A stretch of 64,000 nucleotides of DNA, from the NCBI RefSeq assembly GCF_030711405.1, contig NZ_JAULSI010000008.1, positions 1 through 64,000 on the forward strand, in the 5' to 3' direction. Source of the DNA: Massilia brevitalea. Lineage in GTDB: Bacteria > Pseudomonadota > Gammaproteobacteria > Burkholderiales > Burkholderiaceae_D. The notes beneath the pieces are model-generated. The model made no database searches and was not told the DNA's origin. It was given only the letters and a program-made list of their open reading frames with translations. Shown piece by piece: positions 22,427 through 31,245 of this stretch. The first letter of the stretch is position 1, and each line of letters begins with the position of its first letter. The translations under genes and the position numbers were made by a program.

Positions 22427-23947
22427 ATGGAAACTGAACTCAAGCTGAAAGTACCCGCAGACGAACTGGAACGCCTACGGCGCCATCCCATGCTGGCAGG
22501 ACGTGCACTGGGCGACCCCGTCGAACACCATCTGGTCGACACCTATTACGACACACCGGAACGCGCGCTTTGGCAGGCCGGCTTGAGCCTGCGCGTGCGC
22601 GCCGACGGCGGGCGCTGGATCCAGACCGTCAAGACGGCGCATGAGGCCTCCGGCAGCCTGCACCGGCGCGGCGAATGGGAATGCGAACTGCCCGACGCCC
22701 ATCCGCAGCCCGGTCTGCTGGCGGGCCAGGTGAAGCCGTCTGCGCTGGCCGAACTGCTGCGCAGCGCAGCAGTCGCGGCCGACCTGGCGCCGCTGTTCCA
22801 GAACACCACCCACCGCACCGCCTGGCGCATTGCGTCCGCCGAGGGCCAGGAACTCGCATGCGCACTGGACGCCGGCAGCATCGCCGCCGGAGATCGCCAG
22901 GCGTCGGTCGCGGAACTCGAACTCGAACTGAAAGAGGGCGATCCGGCCCAGCTGTTCCAGCTGGCGCTGGACCTGCACCATGCAGTGCCGCTGCAACTGG
23001 CGCTCGACAGCAAGGCCGCGCGCGGCTATGCACTGCTCGACGCCGCGCAGGCCCAGGTGCAGCGCGCCCACAAAGCGGCGCCGGTGCGCCTGCGCGGCAA
23101 GATGACGCTGGAGCAGGCATTCCTTGCCATTGGCGCGAATTGCCTGGCGCAACTGGAGTCGAACGTACCCGGCGTGCTCGAGCGCGACGTCGAGAGCCTG
23201 CACCAGATGCGCGTGGGCCTGCGCCGCCTGCGCGCCCTGGTCGCGATGTTCGAGAAACTGGTGCAGGCGCCCGCCGCCGTGCGCGAAGGCCTGGACTGGC
23301 TCTCGGGAGAACTCGGCGCCGCCCGCGACTGGGATGTATTGGCCGGTTCGACGCTGGAACGCATTGCCGGACTCGACCCGGCAAGCCTGCGCCAGGCCGC
23401 CGAAACCAAGGCCGAAGCCCACCACCGCCAGCTGGCGCAAACGCTGCGTGCGCCGCACTTTACGCAGGTGCTGCTGCAGGTGGGCGGCTGGCTGCACGGC
23501 CGGGCATGGCGCGCGGGCGACGGCCTGCCGAAAGACTCGCCGCTGGCCGCGCCGGCCGGGCGCGCCATGCGGCCGCTGCTGCGCAAGGCAGAGAAACGCC
23601 TCGACAAGCGCATTGCCGGTTTGGACCCGGCGGACGCCGAAGCGCGCCACCGCACCCGTATCGCCGCCAAGAAGGCGCGCTACGCCGCCGAGTGCTTCCA
23701 GGACCTGTTGCCGGCCAGGCGCGTGAAACCCTATGCCGGGCGGCTGTCGAAGCTGCAGGACAAGCTCGGCGTGCTGAACGACTACGCCGTCGCCGACCGC
23801 CTGCTGGACGAGCTGAAGGGCAGCAACGCCCAGGTGGCGCGCCAGGCGGCGTATGCGCGCGGTTTCCTGGCGGCGAGCACGGCGGCGCAGAGCGCCCGGC
23901 TGGGCAAGGCGCTGGCGTCGGTGGCCGGGAGGCGGATCAGCGGCTGA
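22427..23947 (+). CDS. CYTH and CHAD domain protein (inorganic triphosphatase type)
   Basis: A 506-residue protein. The N-terminal CYTH domain (about 1-205) begins METELKLK, the ExExK metal/triphosphate motif, and folds as a triphosphate tunnel enzyme. The C-terminal CHAD domain (about 220-500) is helical with conserved histidines, including the LHQMRVGLRRLRALV helix and RHRTRIAAKKARYAAE. CHAD domains bind polyphosphate. E. coli YgiF is the best known relative and cleaves inorganic triphosphate. AAAGGAGG precedes the ATG, a near-consensus ribosome binding site. It is followed by a terminator. Confidence 0.92.
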   Translation: METELKLKVPADELERLRRHPMLAGRALGDPVEHHLVDTYYDTPERALWQAGLSLRVRADGGRWIQTVKTAHEASGSLHRRGEWECELPDAHPQPGLLAGQVKPSALAELLRSAAVAADLAPLFQNTTHRTAWRIASAEGQELACALDAGSIAAGDRQASVAELELELKEGDPAQLFQLALDLHHAVPLQLALDSKAARGYALLDAAQAQVQRAHKAAPVRLRGKMTLEQAFLAIGANCLAQLESNVPGVLERDVESLHQMRVGLRRLRALVAMFEKLVQAPAAVREGLDWLSGELGAARDWDVLAGSTLERIAGLDPASLRQAAETKAEAHHRQLAQTLRAPHFTQVLLQVGGWLHGRAWRAGDGLPKDSPLAAPAGRAMRPLLRKAEKRLDKRIAGLDPADAEARHRTRIAAKKARYAAECFQDLLPARRVKPYAGRLSKLQDKLGVLNDYAVADRLLDELKGSNAQVARQAAYARGFLAASTAAQSARLGKALASVAGRRISG

Positions 23948-23955
23948 CTGGCGCC

Positions 23956-23980
23956 AGCGCGTCCTTCCGCGCGCTTTTTT
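23956..23980 (+). terminator. Terminator of the CYTH-CHAD gene
   Basis: A six-base GC stem AGCGCG / CGCGCT with an eight-base loop is followed by T6. The stem is short, so the call is moderate. Confidence 0.65.
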
Positions 23981-23993
23981 CACTAACCCCCGG

Positions 23994-24392
23994 TCAGCGT
24001 TTCAGGTGAGCGCCGGCATGGAGCCAGATCGCAAAGCAGGCCATGCAACCTTGTATCCCTAGCGCGAGGAAAAAGTCGGAAGGCAGGGTGTCCCAGGTAT
24101 TCATGCGAACGATCTGCCAGGCAAAGGCGCCTATCCAGAGGGGCATGGCAAGCAGCAGCCATGTCGAGCGGATCAGGAAACAGATGCTGGTTGCCAGCCT
24201 CAGCAGCCATGGCAAGGCCATGAGCGCCGGGCCGCCCATCGTCTCGATCACGCCCATGTCGGTAAGCGTGGACCAGTTTGAGTGCAGTGTCCACGCGGTA
24301 TAGGCCGAGCCCAGGATCAGGTAGAGCCCGATCAGCCAGCAGGCAATGAGCGGCCAGGAGAACGACGGGATGTTTTCTGTTTGATTGTGCAT
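23994..24392 (-). CDS. Hypothetical membrane protein, four predicted helices
   Basis: A 132-residue protein with four hydrophobic stretches at about 12-33, 50-70, 70-93 and 105-128; Trp-rich, no signature I recognise. The start at 24392 (MHNQTENIPSF) is chosen because the open frame upstream is antisense-like and unconvincing. It lies downstream of the 255-residue gene, in the same direction, with a 106-base gap. No function can be proposed. Confidence 0.6.
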   Translation of the reverse strand: MHNQTENIPSFSWPLIACWLIGLYLILGSAYTAWTLHSNWSTLTDMGVIETMGGPALMALPWLLRLATSICFLIRSTWLLLAMPLWIGAFAWQIVRMNTWDTLPSDFFLALGIQGCMACFAIWLHAGAHLKR

Positions 24393-24498
24393 GTTCGCTG
24401 TCCATGGCCCGGGACCGTCGGCCCGATACGGGCGACGGCTGTGTCGGTCCAGTGTACGGACTTGTTGCCGATCTGGCAAGTGTGGCCCTTGCCAGGCC

Positions 24499-25266
24499 TT
24501 AGCGCCTGCCGGGCAACAAATGGCGGAAGGTCGGCTCGATGTGCAGCGCATGCAGGTGGCGCACGATGTCTTCCAGGGTCGCGTCCTTCAGCAACAAACC
24601 ATCGGGCGTGGCGCTGCCTGGCGCCACCGGGATGGCCGCGGCATGCGCCGCCGAGCCCACCGAGCCCGCGGCGCTGGCGCTGCGCGACCGCAGGCGCACC
24701 AGGGCGGCGTCGAAGCGCGCGGCGTCGATGCTTTCCAGCCCTTCCAGGAAGGCGGCCTGGGCCGCTTGCGGCGGCGCGATCTCCAGCCCCGGCTCGCCGA
24801 TGAAGGACGCGCCCATGCCGGGGTTGATGAAGGCGGTCCAGCGCCCGGTGTCGCGGTTCAGGCAGGGCGGCAGTTCGATCGGCGCGCCCAGCACCGGCTC
24901 GGTTTCCGGGAAATAGACCTGGCGCAGCAGTTCGACGAACTGGCCGGCTTCCAGCGAAGGCAGCGGGGTGGCCAGCGACAGCCACAGGCAAAAGCCTTCC
25001 TGGCTGGCGATACTCACGGCCGGGGCCGGCAAGTCGAGCTCGTCCTGCAGGGCGTTGGCGACCTCGCACAGCAAGGCCCAGTGGCGGCCTTCGGCGGCTT
25101 TCGGAATCCGGTGGAAGGGAATCGCGATGGTGCGGGTCAGGCCGTCGACGGTGGTGATGTCGGGCGGCAGGGTCTGCTGGCCGAGGATGTGGGCTTGCAG
25201 CGCTTCCTCGGTGACGACGCCTTGCGGCAGGTAGAGCCGCATCAGTTCCTGGATCAGCTTGAGCAT
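24499..25266 (-). CDS. Hypothetical protein, 255 residues
   Basis: A cytosolic-looking protein with no signal peptide or membrane helix and no family I recognise. The N-terminal two thirds are dense with hydrophobic and acidic residues and seem folded (for example LWLSLATPLPSLEAGQFVELLRQVYFPE). A low-complexity Ala/Ser/Gly linker at about 200-225 precedes a short C-terminal helix region. AAAGGAACCC lies before the ATG. It starts 9 bases after the arfB stop on the same strand, so the two are likely one transcript; whether it acts in ribosome rescue is unknown. Confidence 0.7.
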   Translation of the reverse strand: MLKLIQELMRLYLPQGVVTEEALQAHILGQQTLPPDITTVDGLTRTIAIPFHRIPKAAEGRHWALLCEVANALQDELDLPAPAVSIASQEGFCLWLSLATPLPSLEAGQFVELLRQVYFPETEPVLGAPIELPPCLNRDTGRWTAFINPGMGASFIGEPGLEIAPPQAAQAAFLEGLESIDAARFDAALVRLRSRSASAAGSVGSAAHAAAIPVAPGSATPDGLLLKDATLEDIVRHLHALHIEPTFRHLLPGRR

Positions 25267-25275
25267 GGGTTCCTT

Positions 25276-25674
25276 TTAGTCGGTAATCTTGCGGCGCAGC
25301 GCCTTCACCTGGCTGCTGCGCGTCTTGCCGTCGAGGCGGCGCAACTGCGAGCCGCGCGTGGGCCGGGTCGGGCGCCGCACGAGCGGCACCTGGGCGGCGG
25401 CGTCGACCAGCGCCTGCAGGCGGCGCAGCGCGTCTTCCTTGTTCTGTTCCAGGCTGCGCGACTGCTGGGCCTTCAGCACCAGCACGCCGTCCTGCGACAG
25501 GCGGCTGTCGTGCAGCGCCAGCAGGCGGGTTTTCACGGCCTCGGGCAGGGAAGACGCCTTGATGTCGAAGCGCGCGTGCACGGCGCAGGACACCTTGTTG
25601 ACGTTCTGGCCGCCCGGGCCCTGGGCGCGGATGGCGCTGAACTCGACATCGAGCGGGTCGAGCACGGGCTTCAC
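25276..25674 (-). CDS. arfB: Peptidyl-tRNA hydrolase ArfB, ribosome rescue
   Basis: A 132-residue class-I release-factor-like protein that hydrolyses peptidyl-tRNA on ribosomes stalled without a stop codon. It has the catalytic GGQ at 21-23 in RAQGPGGQNVNKV and a long Lys/Arg-rich C-terminal tail (TRGSQLRRLDGKTRSSQ) that enters the empty mRNA channel. No codon-recognition domain is present, which separates it from RF1/RF2. The start codon is GTG; the next upstream ATG is out of frame. It heads a two-gene unit. Confidence 0.92.
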   Translation of the reverse strand: MKPVLDPLDVEFSAIRAQGPGGQNVNKVSCAVHARFDIKASSLPEAVKTRLLALHDSRLSQDGVLVLKAQQSRSLEQNKEDALRRLQALVDAAAQVPLVRRPTRPTRGSQLRRLDGKTRSSQVKALRRKITD

Positions 25675-25771
25675 GGGTGGTAATGGCTTGGTTTGGTCAT
25701 GCGCGCATGATAACGGCAGGGCCGCCGCGTGCGCCAGCCATTCACGATGGATAAGTCAGTGAAGAAATAAG

Positions 25772-25797
25772 ACGACCGTACTTTTTTGCGTTATAGT
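25772..25797 (+). promoter_or_regulatory. Candidate fadB-like promoter and operator
   Basis: A 12-mer ACGACCGTACTT (25772-25783) is followed by TATAGT (25792-25797), 59 bases before the start codon. The identical 12-mer occurs before the thiolase gene with the same 20-base offset to its -10 box. The ACG-N2-CGT core is palindromic. No clear -35 is seen. Confidence 0.55.
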
Positions 25798-25855
25798 CAT
25801 CCAGGCAGTTCAACTCGCGCAGTTCATTCGCAGTTCATTATTAAAAGGAAGAGAC

Positions 25856-27943
25856 ATGAGTGCAGACTACGTCGTTCACGGCAGCGTTGCCGTCATCACC
25901 CTGAACAATCCGCCGGTCAATGGCATGGGCCTCGAGACGCGCACCGCCGCCGTCGCCGCCCTGCGCCGCGCCGAGAGCGACGCCGCCGTGAAGGCGGTCG
26001 TGATCGCCGGCGCCGGCAAGGTGTTTTCGGGCGGTGCCGACATCCGCGAATTCAATTCGCCGAAAGCCCTGGCCGAACCGAACCTGCACACCCTGATCGC
26101 CACCGCCGAGAATCTGGAAAAGCCGGTCGTCGCCGCCATCCACGGCGTCTGCATGGGCGGCGGCCTCGAACTCTCGCTCGGCTGCCACTACCGCGTGGCG
26201 CTGCCCGGCGCCCAGGTCGGCCTGCCGGAAGTGAAGATCGGCCTGGTGCCGGGCGCCGGCGGCACCCAGCGCCTGCCGCGCGTGGTCGGCCTGGAGCTGG
26301 GCCTGAACATGATCGTTTCGGGTAACCCGGTGCTGTCGGAACAGCTGGCGCAAACGAAGCTGTTCGACCGCGTATTCGATGCCGGCGCCGATTTGATCGC
26401 AGCCAGCGTGGAATTTGCCAACGGCATCGCCGACGTGCGTCCGCTGCCGAAGGTGCGCGACCTGAAGATCGACTATCCGAACGCCGAGGCCTTCCTGCAG
26501 TTCTCGCGCAATACCGTGAAAGCCATGGCCGGCCCGTTCCCGGCGCCGCTCGAATGCGTGGAGTGCGTGGCCGCGGCGGTGACCAGGAAAATCGAGGATG
26601 GCCTGGCATTCGAGCGCGAACGCTTCTTTGCCCTGGCCCAGACCGACGAATCGAAGGCGCTGCGCCATGCCTTCTTTGCCGAGCGCGCCGCCAGCAAGGT
26701 GCCGGACGTGCCGGCCGACACCCCGACCCGCGAGATTGCGCGCGCCGCCGTGATCGGCGCCGGCACCATGGGCGGCGGCATTGCCATGAATTTTGCGAAT
26801 GCCGGCATTCCGGTGACCATCCTGGAAACGAAACAGGAAGCGCTGGACAAGGGCCTGTCCACCATCCGCAAGAACTACGAGAACACGGTCAGGAAGGGCA
26901 AGCTGGCGCCGGAAAAGGCCGAGCAGCGCATTGGCCTGGTGACCGGCACGCTGGCGTATGAGGAGATTGCCCAGGCCGACATCGTGGTGGAGGCCGTGTT
27001 CGAGGACATGGAGGTCAAGGCCCAGGTGTTCCGCAAGCTCGACGAAGTGATGAAGCCGGGCGCGATCCTGGCCTCGAACACGTCCACGCTGGACCTGGAC
27101 AAGATTGCCGCGTTCACGAAGCGGCCGCAGGACGTGATCGGCCTGCACTTCTTCAGCCCGGCCAACGTGATGAAGCTGCTGGAAATCGTGCGCGGCGCGC
27201 AGACCGGCAAGGACGTGCTGGCCACTGCCCTGGCGCTGTCGAAAAAGATCCGCAAGACCGGCGTGGTGTCGGGCGTGTGCGACGGCTTCATCGGCAACCG
27301 CATGGTCGAGCAATACCTGCGCCAGGCCTTCTTCCTGCTGGAAGAAGGGGCGCTGCCGGAGCAAGTGGACAAGGCGATCGAGAAGTTCGGCTTTGCCATG
27401 GGGCCGTTCCGCATGAGCGACCTGGCCGGCAACGACATCGGCTGGTATATCCGCAAGCGCCGCTATGCCGAGTCGCCGGACCTGGTGTACTCGCCGATCC
27501 CGGACCGCCTGTGCGAAGCGGGCCGCTTCGGCCAGAAGACCGGCGCCGGCTGGTACGACTACCAGGCGGGCGAGCGCAAACCGCAGCCGTCGCCGCTGGT
27601 CAACGACATGATCGCGGGCTATGCGCAGGAAGCCGGCATCGAGCGGCGCGCGATTTCCGACGCCGAAATCGTGCAGCGCCTGGTGTTTGCGCTGGCGAAC
27701 GAAGGCGCGCGCATCCTGGAAGAAGGCATTGCGCTGCGTGCGTCGGACATCGACATGGTCTACCTGACCGGTTATGGCTTCCCGCTGCACCGCGGCGGGC
27801 CGATGCTGTACGCGGACACGGTGGGCCTGGGCAACGTGCTGGAGACGATCCGCAAGTTCGCGCGCGGACGCCATGGCGAAGCCTGGCAGCCGGCGCCGCT
27901 GCTGGAGCGCCTGGCGAGCGAGGGCAAGGCCTTTAACGGCTGA
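25856..27943 (+). CDS. Bifunctional enoyl-CoA hydratase / 3-hydroxyacyl-CoA dehydrogenase
   Basis: A 695-residue multifunctional beta-oxidation enzyme of the FadB/FadJ type. The N-terminal crotonase domain (about 1-200) includes HGVCMGGGLELSLGCHYRVA with the oxyanion-hole glycines. The NAD-binding domain begins near residue 295 with VIGAGTMGGGIA, followed by HFFSPANVMKLLEIVRG and the C-terminal 3HCDH domains. It makes 3-ketoacyl-CoA for the thiolase; unlike the E. coli operon the thiolase gene is 5.3 kb away. RBS AAAAGGAAGAG precedes the ATG. It is a single gene with its own terminator. fadB versus fadJ cannot be decided by eye. Confidence 0.93.
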   Translation: MSADYVVHGSVAVITLNNPPVNGMGLETRTAAVAALRRAESDAAVKAVVIAGAGKVFSGGADIREFNSPKALAEPNLHTLIATAENLEKPVVAAIHGVCMGGGLELSLGCHYRVALPGAQVGLPEVKIGLVPGAGGTQRLPRVVGLELGLNMIVSGNPVLSEQLAQTKLFDRVFDAGADLIAASVEFANGIADVRPLPKVRDLKIDYPNAEAFLQFSRNTVKAMAGPFPAPLECVECVAAAVTRKIEDGLAFERERFFALAQTDESKALRHAFFAERAASKVPDVPADTPTREIARAAVIGAGTMGGGIAMNFANAGIPVTILETKQEALDKGLSTIRKNYENTVRKGKLAPEKAEQRIGLVTGTLAYEEIAQADIVVEAVFEDMEVKAQVFRKLDEVMKPGAILASNTSTLDLDKIAAFTKRPQDVIGLHFFSPANVMKLLEIVRGAQTGKDVLATALALSKKIRKTGVVSGVCDGFIGNRMVEQYLRQAFFLLEEGALPEQVDKAIEKFGFAMGPFRMSDLAGNDIGWYIRKRRYAESPDLVYSPIPDRLCEAGRFGQKTGAGWYDYQAGERKPQPSPLVNDMIAGYAQEAGIERRAISDAEIVQRLVFALANEGARILEEGIALRASDIDMVYLTGYGFPLHRGGPMLYADTVGLGNVLETIRKFARGRHGEAWQPAPLLERLASEGKAFNG

Positions 27944-27995
27944 GCATGCCTTGTTCGCTGGCGCAATGTGCGCAGTGCGCGCAGGTGCGTCGACA

Positions 27996-28025
27996 AACGC
28001 CGCTGGATTCAGCGGCGTTTTTTTT
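27996..28025 (+). terminator. Terminator of the FadB/J-like gene, disrupted by IS insertion
   Basis: The stem AACGCCGCT / AGCGGCGTT with loop GGATTC runs into a T-tract at 28018-28025. The tract ends exactly where the IS terminal repeat begins, and another T7 run lies beyond the far IS end at 29096-29102, consistent with target duplication. Confidence 0.88.
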
Positions 28026-29094
28026 GGCGCTGTCATCGTTTGCTGTGGATGGGCCCGATTGCTAAGTGAAACAATTGATTGGCAGATGCAATTCTTCCGC
28101 CATCGAGCATGCGGCGCCAGCCCAGGTAGTTCGGCAGGTAGCGCGAGGCGACGCCATGAAAGGGCAGCAACCATTCGCGCAAGCGCCCGTGATAGGCATT
28201 CACGTTCTGTACGTGGATAGCGCCGTGCGGACCCAGGCGCACACGCTTGCCGGCGCTGACATTGACGGCCTGGTGCGCAATGCCGTGTGCACGGGCGAAA
28301 GCGCGATAGGCTGCGTTCGCATCCGTCACGAGCAAGACGTCGCCGTCCAGGAAGGGCAGCAGGTGGCGCTCCAGCTGGATTTTGCTGACGGGGCCGCGGC
28401 CAGTGACAGCATCGATCGTCTGTTTGCTGCGGTCACGCGCCACCAGGATGCAGTCGAGCTCGCGTGAAATGCCGCGTCTACCGGCAACGCCGCCGCGCTT
28501 GCGCGCTGGCCGGTCGAGCTTGCGCGACCCCTTCTGGGATTCCAGGATGAACATTTCGTCGGCCTCGGCGATGCCGTTCAGGCGCGCCGGCCGGTCCTCC
28601 TTGACCCGGTCGAGAAAGCGATGGCGCCAGCGAAAAGCGGTGTTGCGATGCACCTTGACCTCATCTGCCGCCGCGCGCACCGGGCGCGACGCACGCAGCG
28701 CATCGAGATAATCGAGCCATTTCCCTTTCAGCCGCAGGCGTGCCAATGGCGTACCAGTCAAGTCGTTGAAGGTGCGCCGGCAGGCGAAGCAGCGGTAGCG
28801 CTGCAGGTCGTTGGCGTGGCCATGCCGGTGCCAGCGCGCGCACTGGCAGTGAGGACAGTGTCGTCCCGGCGACCGGAATTGTTCGATCAGGGCGAGCACC
28901 TGGTGCAGCCCGGCCGCCGGACGCAAGGCGTCGAGGACCCGTAGCCGCTGGGGCTGATTGAGTGCGGGCAATGCGGCAAACCACTTCGTGAAGCGAGGTG
29001 CTTTCATGGTCATCCCGTATCGATGGCGATACGGCTTGGACCGCGAATGAGCTCAGCAGTTCAATCCTCATCCATAGCTAACGGTGACAGCGCC
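28026..29094 (-). mobile_element. IS1595-family insertion sequence
   Basis: The element is 1,069 bp. Terminal inverted repeats of 23 bp at 28026-28048 and 29072-29094 both start GGCGCTGTCA and match at 20 of 23 positions; one further matching base on each side would make 24. The flanks are T-tracts (28018-28025 and 29096-29102), consistent with the 8-bp target duplications of this family but hard to delimit in a homopolymer. The single gene inside is intact. The right end lies 9 bases from the operator-like palindrome at 29104. Confidence 0.88.
28033..29013 (-). CDS. IS1595-family transposase
   Basis: A 326-residue DDE transposase of the ISXO2-like group. The N-terminal zinc ribbon is CPHC...CFAC (around residues 53-78). 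A helical DNA-binding part follows (KVHRNTAFRWRHRFLD). The catalytic core starts at EADEMFILESQKGSRKL and continues with VTDANAAYRAF and HVQNVNAYHGRLREWL. The frame is complete without stop or shift, so the element could be active. Its stop lies within the left terminal repeat and its start 59 bases inside the right one. Confidence 0.9.
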   Translation of the reverse strand: MTMKAPRFTKWFAALPALNQPQRLRVLDALRPAAGLHQVLALIEQFRSPGRHCPHCQCARWHRHGHANDLQRYRCFACRRTFNDLTGTPLARLRLKGKWLDYLDALRASRPVRAAADEVKVHRNTAFRWRHRFLDRVKEDRPARLNGIAEADEMFILESQKGSRKLDRPARKRGGVAGRRGISRELDCILVARDRSKQTIDAVTGRGPVSKIQLERHLLPFLDGDVLLVTDANAAYRAFARAHGIAHQAVNVSAGKRVRLGPHGAIHVQNVNAYHGRLREWLLPFHGVASRYLPNYLGWRRMLDGGRIASANQLFHLAIGPIHSKR

Positions 29095-29103
29095 ATTTTT
29101 TTG

Positions 29104-29144
29104 CTCGGCGAATAAATAAACAAAGTCGTTTACTTATCGCCGAG
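29104..29144 (+). promoter_or_regulatory. Operator-like inverted repeat before the MFS-regulator operon
   Basis: The left arm CTCGGCGAATAAATAAAC and right arm GTTTACTTATCGCCGAG pair with one extra base and one mismatch around the centre AAAGTC. The inner part is TAAAC-N6-GTTTA. It lies 42 bases before the MFS start and is AT-rich in a GC-rich genome. It is a plausible site for the downstream SufR-like regulator. Confidence 0.6.
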
Positions 29145-29185
29145 CCGGGCCTACGATGTTGGTATTGCAACGTCGATCCTATTCC

Positions 29186-30409
29186 ATGAAGACCGTGCTC
29201 CTGATCGCCAGCGCTTGCCTGCTGGGTTTGCTGTCCACCACCGGCGCCTCGTTGCCTTACCCGATCCTGCCGCCGCTGTTTGCCGGCGGCAGCGACAATG
29301 CGCTGACCAACTTCCTGGGCTTGCCGCCGAAGCTGTTGTTCGGCATTGCGCTGATGATCAATCCGCTCGGCCTGCTGATCGGCAGCGCCATGCTCGGGCC
29401 GGTGTCGGACCGCTTCGGGCGGCGCCGCCTGCTGTTGGTCACGGCGATCGGCGCCGCCATCGGCCACGGGCTCACCGCGATGGCGCTGGTGGCCCAGTCG
29501 TATCCGCTGTTCCTGCTGGCGCGCTTCGTGACCGGCCTGCTGGAAGGGAATGGGGCGATCATGCGCGCGATGCTGGCCGAACGCCTGACGGGCGGGCTGC
29601 GCAACCATGCGCTGTCGTGGCTGAACGGCTCCTTCAACCTGGGCTGGCTGGTGGGACCCTTGCTGGCCGGGCTCACGGTCGGCGCCGGGATCACGCTGCC
29701 GTTCTATATTGCCGCCGGCGCGCTGCTGCTGGGCGCGGGGCTGGCGGCGCTGGCGCTGGAGCGCGAACCTGTCGGCCATGCACAGGCGACCCAGGCGGGA
29801 AGCTGGTGGGCGGTGGCGCGCGAGCGGCATGCGCTGACCCTGCTGCGCCACGGCTCCCTGCGCACCCTGTTCACGGTGCACTTTGCCTACGCCTGCGGCG
29901 TGGCGGCCTTTTACGAATTCTTTCCCTTGTGGCTGGTGGACGTCGGACATTACGACACGCGCCAGATCGCTTTCGTGAACATGGGCATGTGCGCGCTGAT
30001 GACGTTCGCCGCCCTGTTTGCTGGGCGGGCCAGTCCGCTGGAGCCGCGCAGGCGCGCCAGTGGCCAGGCGGCGCTGGCGGCGACAGCGATCCTGGCGGTG
30101 GGATTCGGCAGCCTGTGGGTCGGGCTGGTGGGCATTGTCCTGTTCGGCCTGCCGCATGCTTATTACAACGCCACGCTGCAGGGCTGGTCGGCGGACCAGT
30201 TTGCCGCGCATGGCCAGGGCGCCGTGATGGGCCTGCTGTCCACGACGTTTTGCCTGGCGAATATCGTGATGGCGCTGGCCGGCGGGGTGCTGACCCTGGT
30301 CGACACGCGCCTGGTGCTGATCGTCGGCGGCTTGCTGGCGGCCTGGGCCGCGCTGGCGCTGCGCCAATGGAGCGGGCGCACGATTGGCTTTTCTGTGGAG
30401 GCAAAATGA
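29186..30409 (+). CDS. MFS transporter
   Basis: A 407-residue major facilitator with about 12 hydrophobic segments. The loop 2-3 signature GPVSDRFGRRRLLL is present, and the second half has the matching short loop. The substrate is unknown; size and neighbours are like those of small-molecule exporters. The ATG at 29186 begins the first membrane helix directly; a second in-frame ATG 30 bases upstream is possible, and neither has a good ribosome binding site. It overlaps the regulator gene by ATGA and is preceded by an inverted-repeat operator, so the pair is probably autoregulated. Confidence 0.87.
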   Translation: MKTVLLIASACLLGLLSTTGASLPYPILPPLFAGGSDNALTNFLGLPPKLLFGIALMINPLGLLIGSAMLGPVSDRFGRRRLLLVTAIGAAIGHGLTAMALVAQSYPLFLLARFVTGLLEGNGAIMRAMLAERLTGGLRNHALSWLNGSFNLGWLVGPLLAGLTVGAGITLPFYIAAGALLLGAGLAALALEREPVGHAQATQAGSWWAVARERHALTLLRHGSLRTLFTVHFAYACGVAAFYEFFPLWLVDVGHYDTRQIAFVNMGMCALMTFAALFAGRASPLEPRRRASGQAALAATAILAVGFGSLWVGLVGIVLFGLPHAYYNATLQGWSADQFAAHGQGAVMGLLSTTFCLANIVMALAGGVLTLVDTRLVLIVGGLLAAWAALALRQWSGRTIGFSVEAK

Positions 30410-31029
30410 ATACCTTCGACCAGGTGCTGATGATGTTGAAGACGCGCGGCGCGCAGACGGCGCAGGCGCTGGCCGGGCTGCTCGGCATGACGGCGATGGG
30501 CGTGCGGCGCCAGCTCGAACTCGGTGTCGACAAGGGGCTGGTGAGCTACCACGACAGCCCGGGCAAGGTCGGGCGGCCGGTGCGGCGCTGGCAGCTGAGC
30601 GATGCGGGGCATGCGCGCTTTCCCGACCGGCATGCCGAGGTGACGCTGGACTTGATCGACGGGGTGCGTGCGCTGTTTGGCGAGAGTGGGCTGGAGAAAT
30701 TGATCGTGGCGCGCGAGGCGGCGAGCGAGCAGGCGTATCGGGCGCAGGTCGATCCGGGCGGGACCCTGGACCAGCAGGTGGACGCGCTGGCGGCGGCGCG
30801 GTCGCTGGAGGGGTATATGGCGGAAGCGGAGCCGCGCGTGGATGGGAGTGTGCTGTTGCTGGAGAACCATTGTCCGATCTGTGCGGCGGCCCAGGCTTGT
30901 CAGCAGTTTTGCCGCTCGGAGCTGGAGGTGTTCCGGCGGGTGCTGGGGCCGGGGGTGTCGGTGGTGCGGATCGAGCATCAACTGGAGGGGGCGAGAAGGT
31001 GTGCTTATCTGGTGAGCCAGGTGGGGTGA
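30406..31029 (+). CDS. SufR/COG2345-type winged-helix regulator with Cys cluster
   Basis: A 207-residue regulator. The N-terminal winged helix (about 5-65) includes GMTAMGVRRQLELGVDKGLV. The C-terminal domain carries cysteines C156, C159, C165, C169 and C199, in the pattern used by SufR-like proteins to hold an Fe-S cluster. GGAGG precedes the ATG, which overlaps the MFS stop codon. It likely represses the operon through the palindrome at 29104. The family relation is recognised from the pattern; the cluster and ligand are inference. The signal may be redox or iron state, or a drug exported by the MFS. Confidence 0.82.
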   Translation: MNTFDQVLMMLKTRGAQTAQALAGLLGMTAMGVRRQLELGVDKGLVSYHDSPGKVGRPVRRWQLSDAGHARFPDRHAEVTLDLIDGVRALFGESGLEKLIVAREAASEQAYRAQVDPGGTLDQQVDALAAARSLEGYMAEAEPRVDGSVLLLENHCPICAAAQACQQFCRSELEVFRRVLGPGVSVVRIEHQLEGARRCAYLVSQVG

Positions 31030-31122
31030 TTTGAAAACCCGGGAATTGATGTTGTCGTGTCCTGGGCGGGAGCTGGCGGGCGACATGCCGCTGCCGCGGG
31101 CCACCGGTTATGTGCGTACCGC

Positions 31123-31141
31123 GTGGGCACGGGGTGCCCAC
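31123..31141. repeat. Single REP-like element
   Basis: A GTGGGCAC / GTGCCCAC stem with loop GGG, flanked by TACCGC and CGTACGG, sits between the regulator gene and the transporter terminator. No inverted partner is seen nearby. Confidence 0.7.
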
Positions 31142-31194
31142 CGTACGGTCGATGGCCCGGGCCTCGTCGAACGTACGTAACGTTGGAGCAAATA

Positions 31195-31222
31195 AAAATG
31201 CCGCTGTTTCCAGCGGCATTTT
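31195..31222. terminator. Terminator of the MHS transporter (bidirectional)
   Basis: A 12-base stem AAAATGCCGCTG / CAGCGGCATTTT with loop TTTC. Its A/T tracts on both sides let it stop transcription from the regulator gene as well as from the minus-strand transporter. Confidence 0.88.
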
Positions 31223-31245
31223 GCTTTCGACGGAGCCGAGATGGC

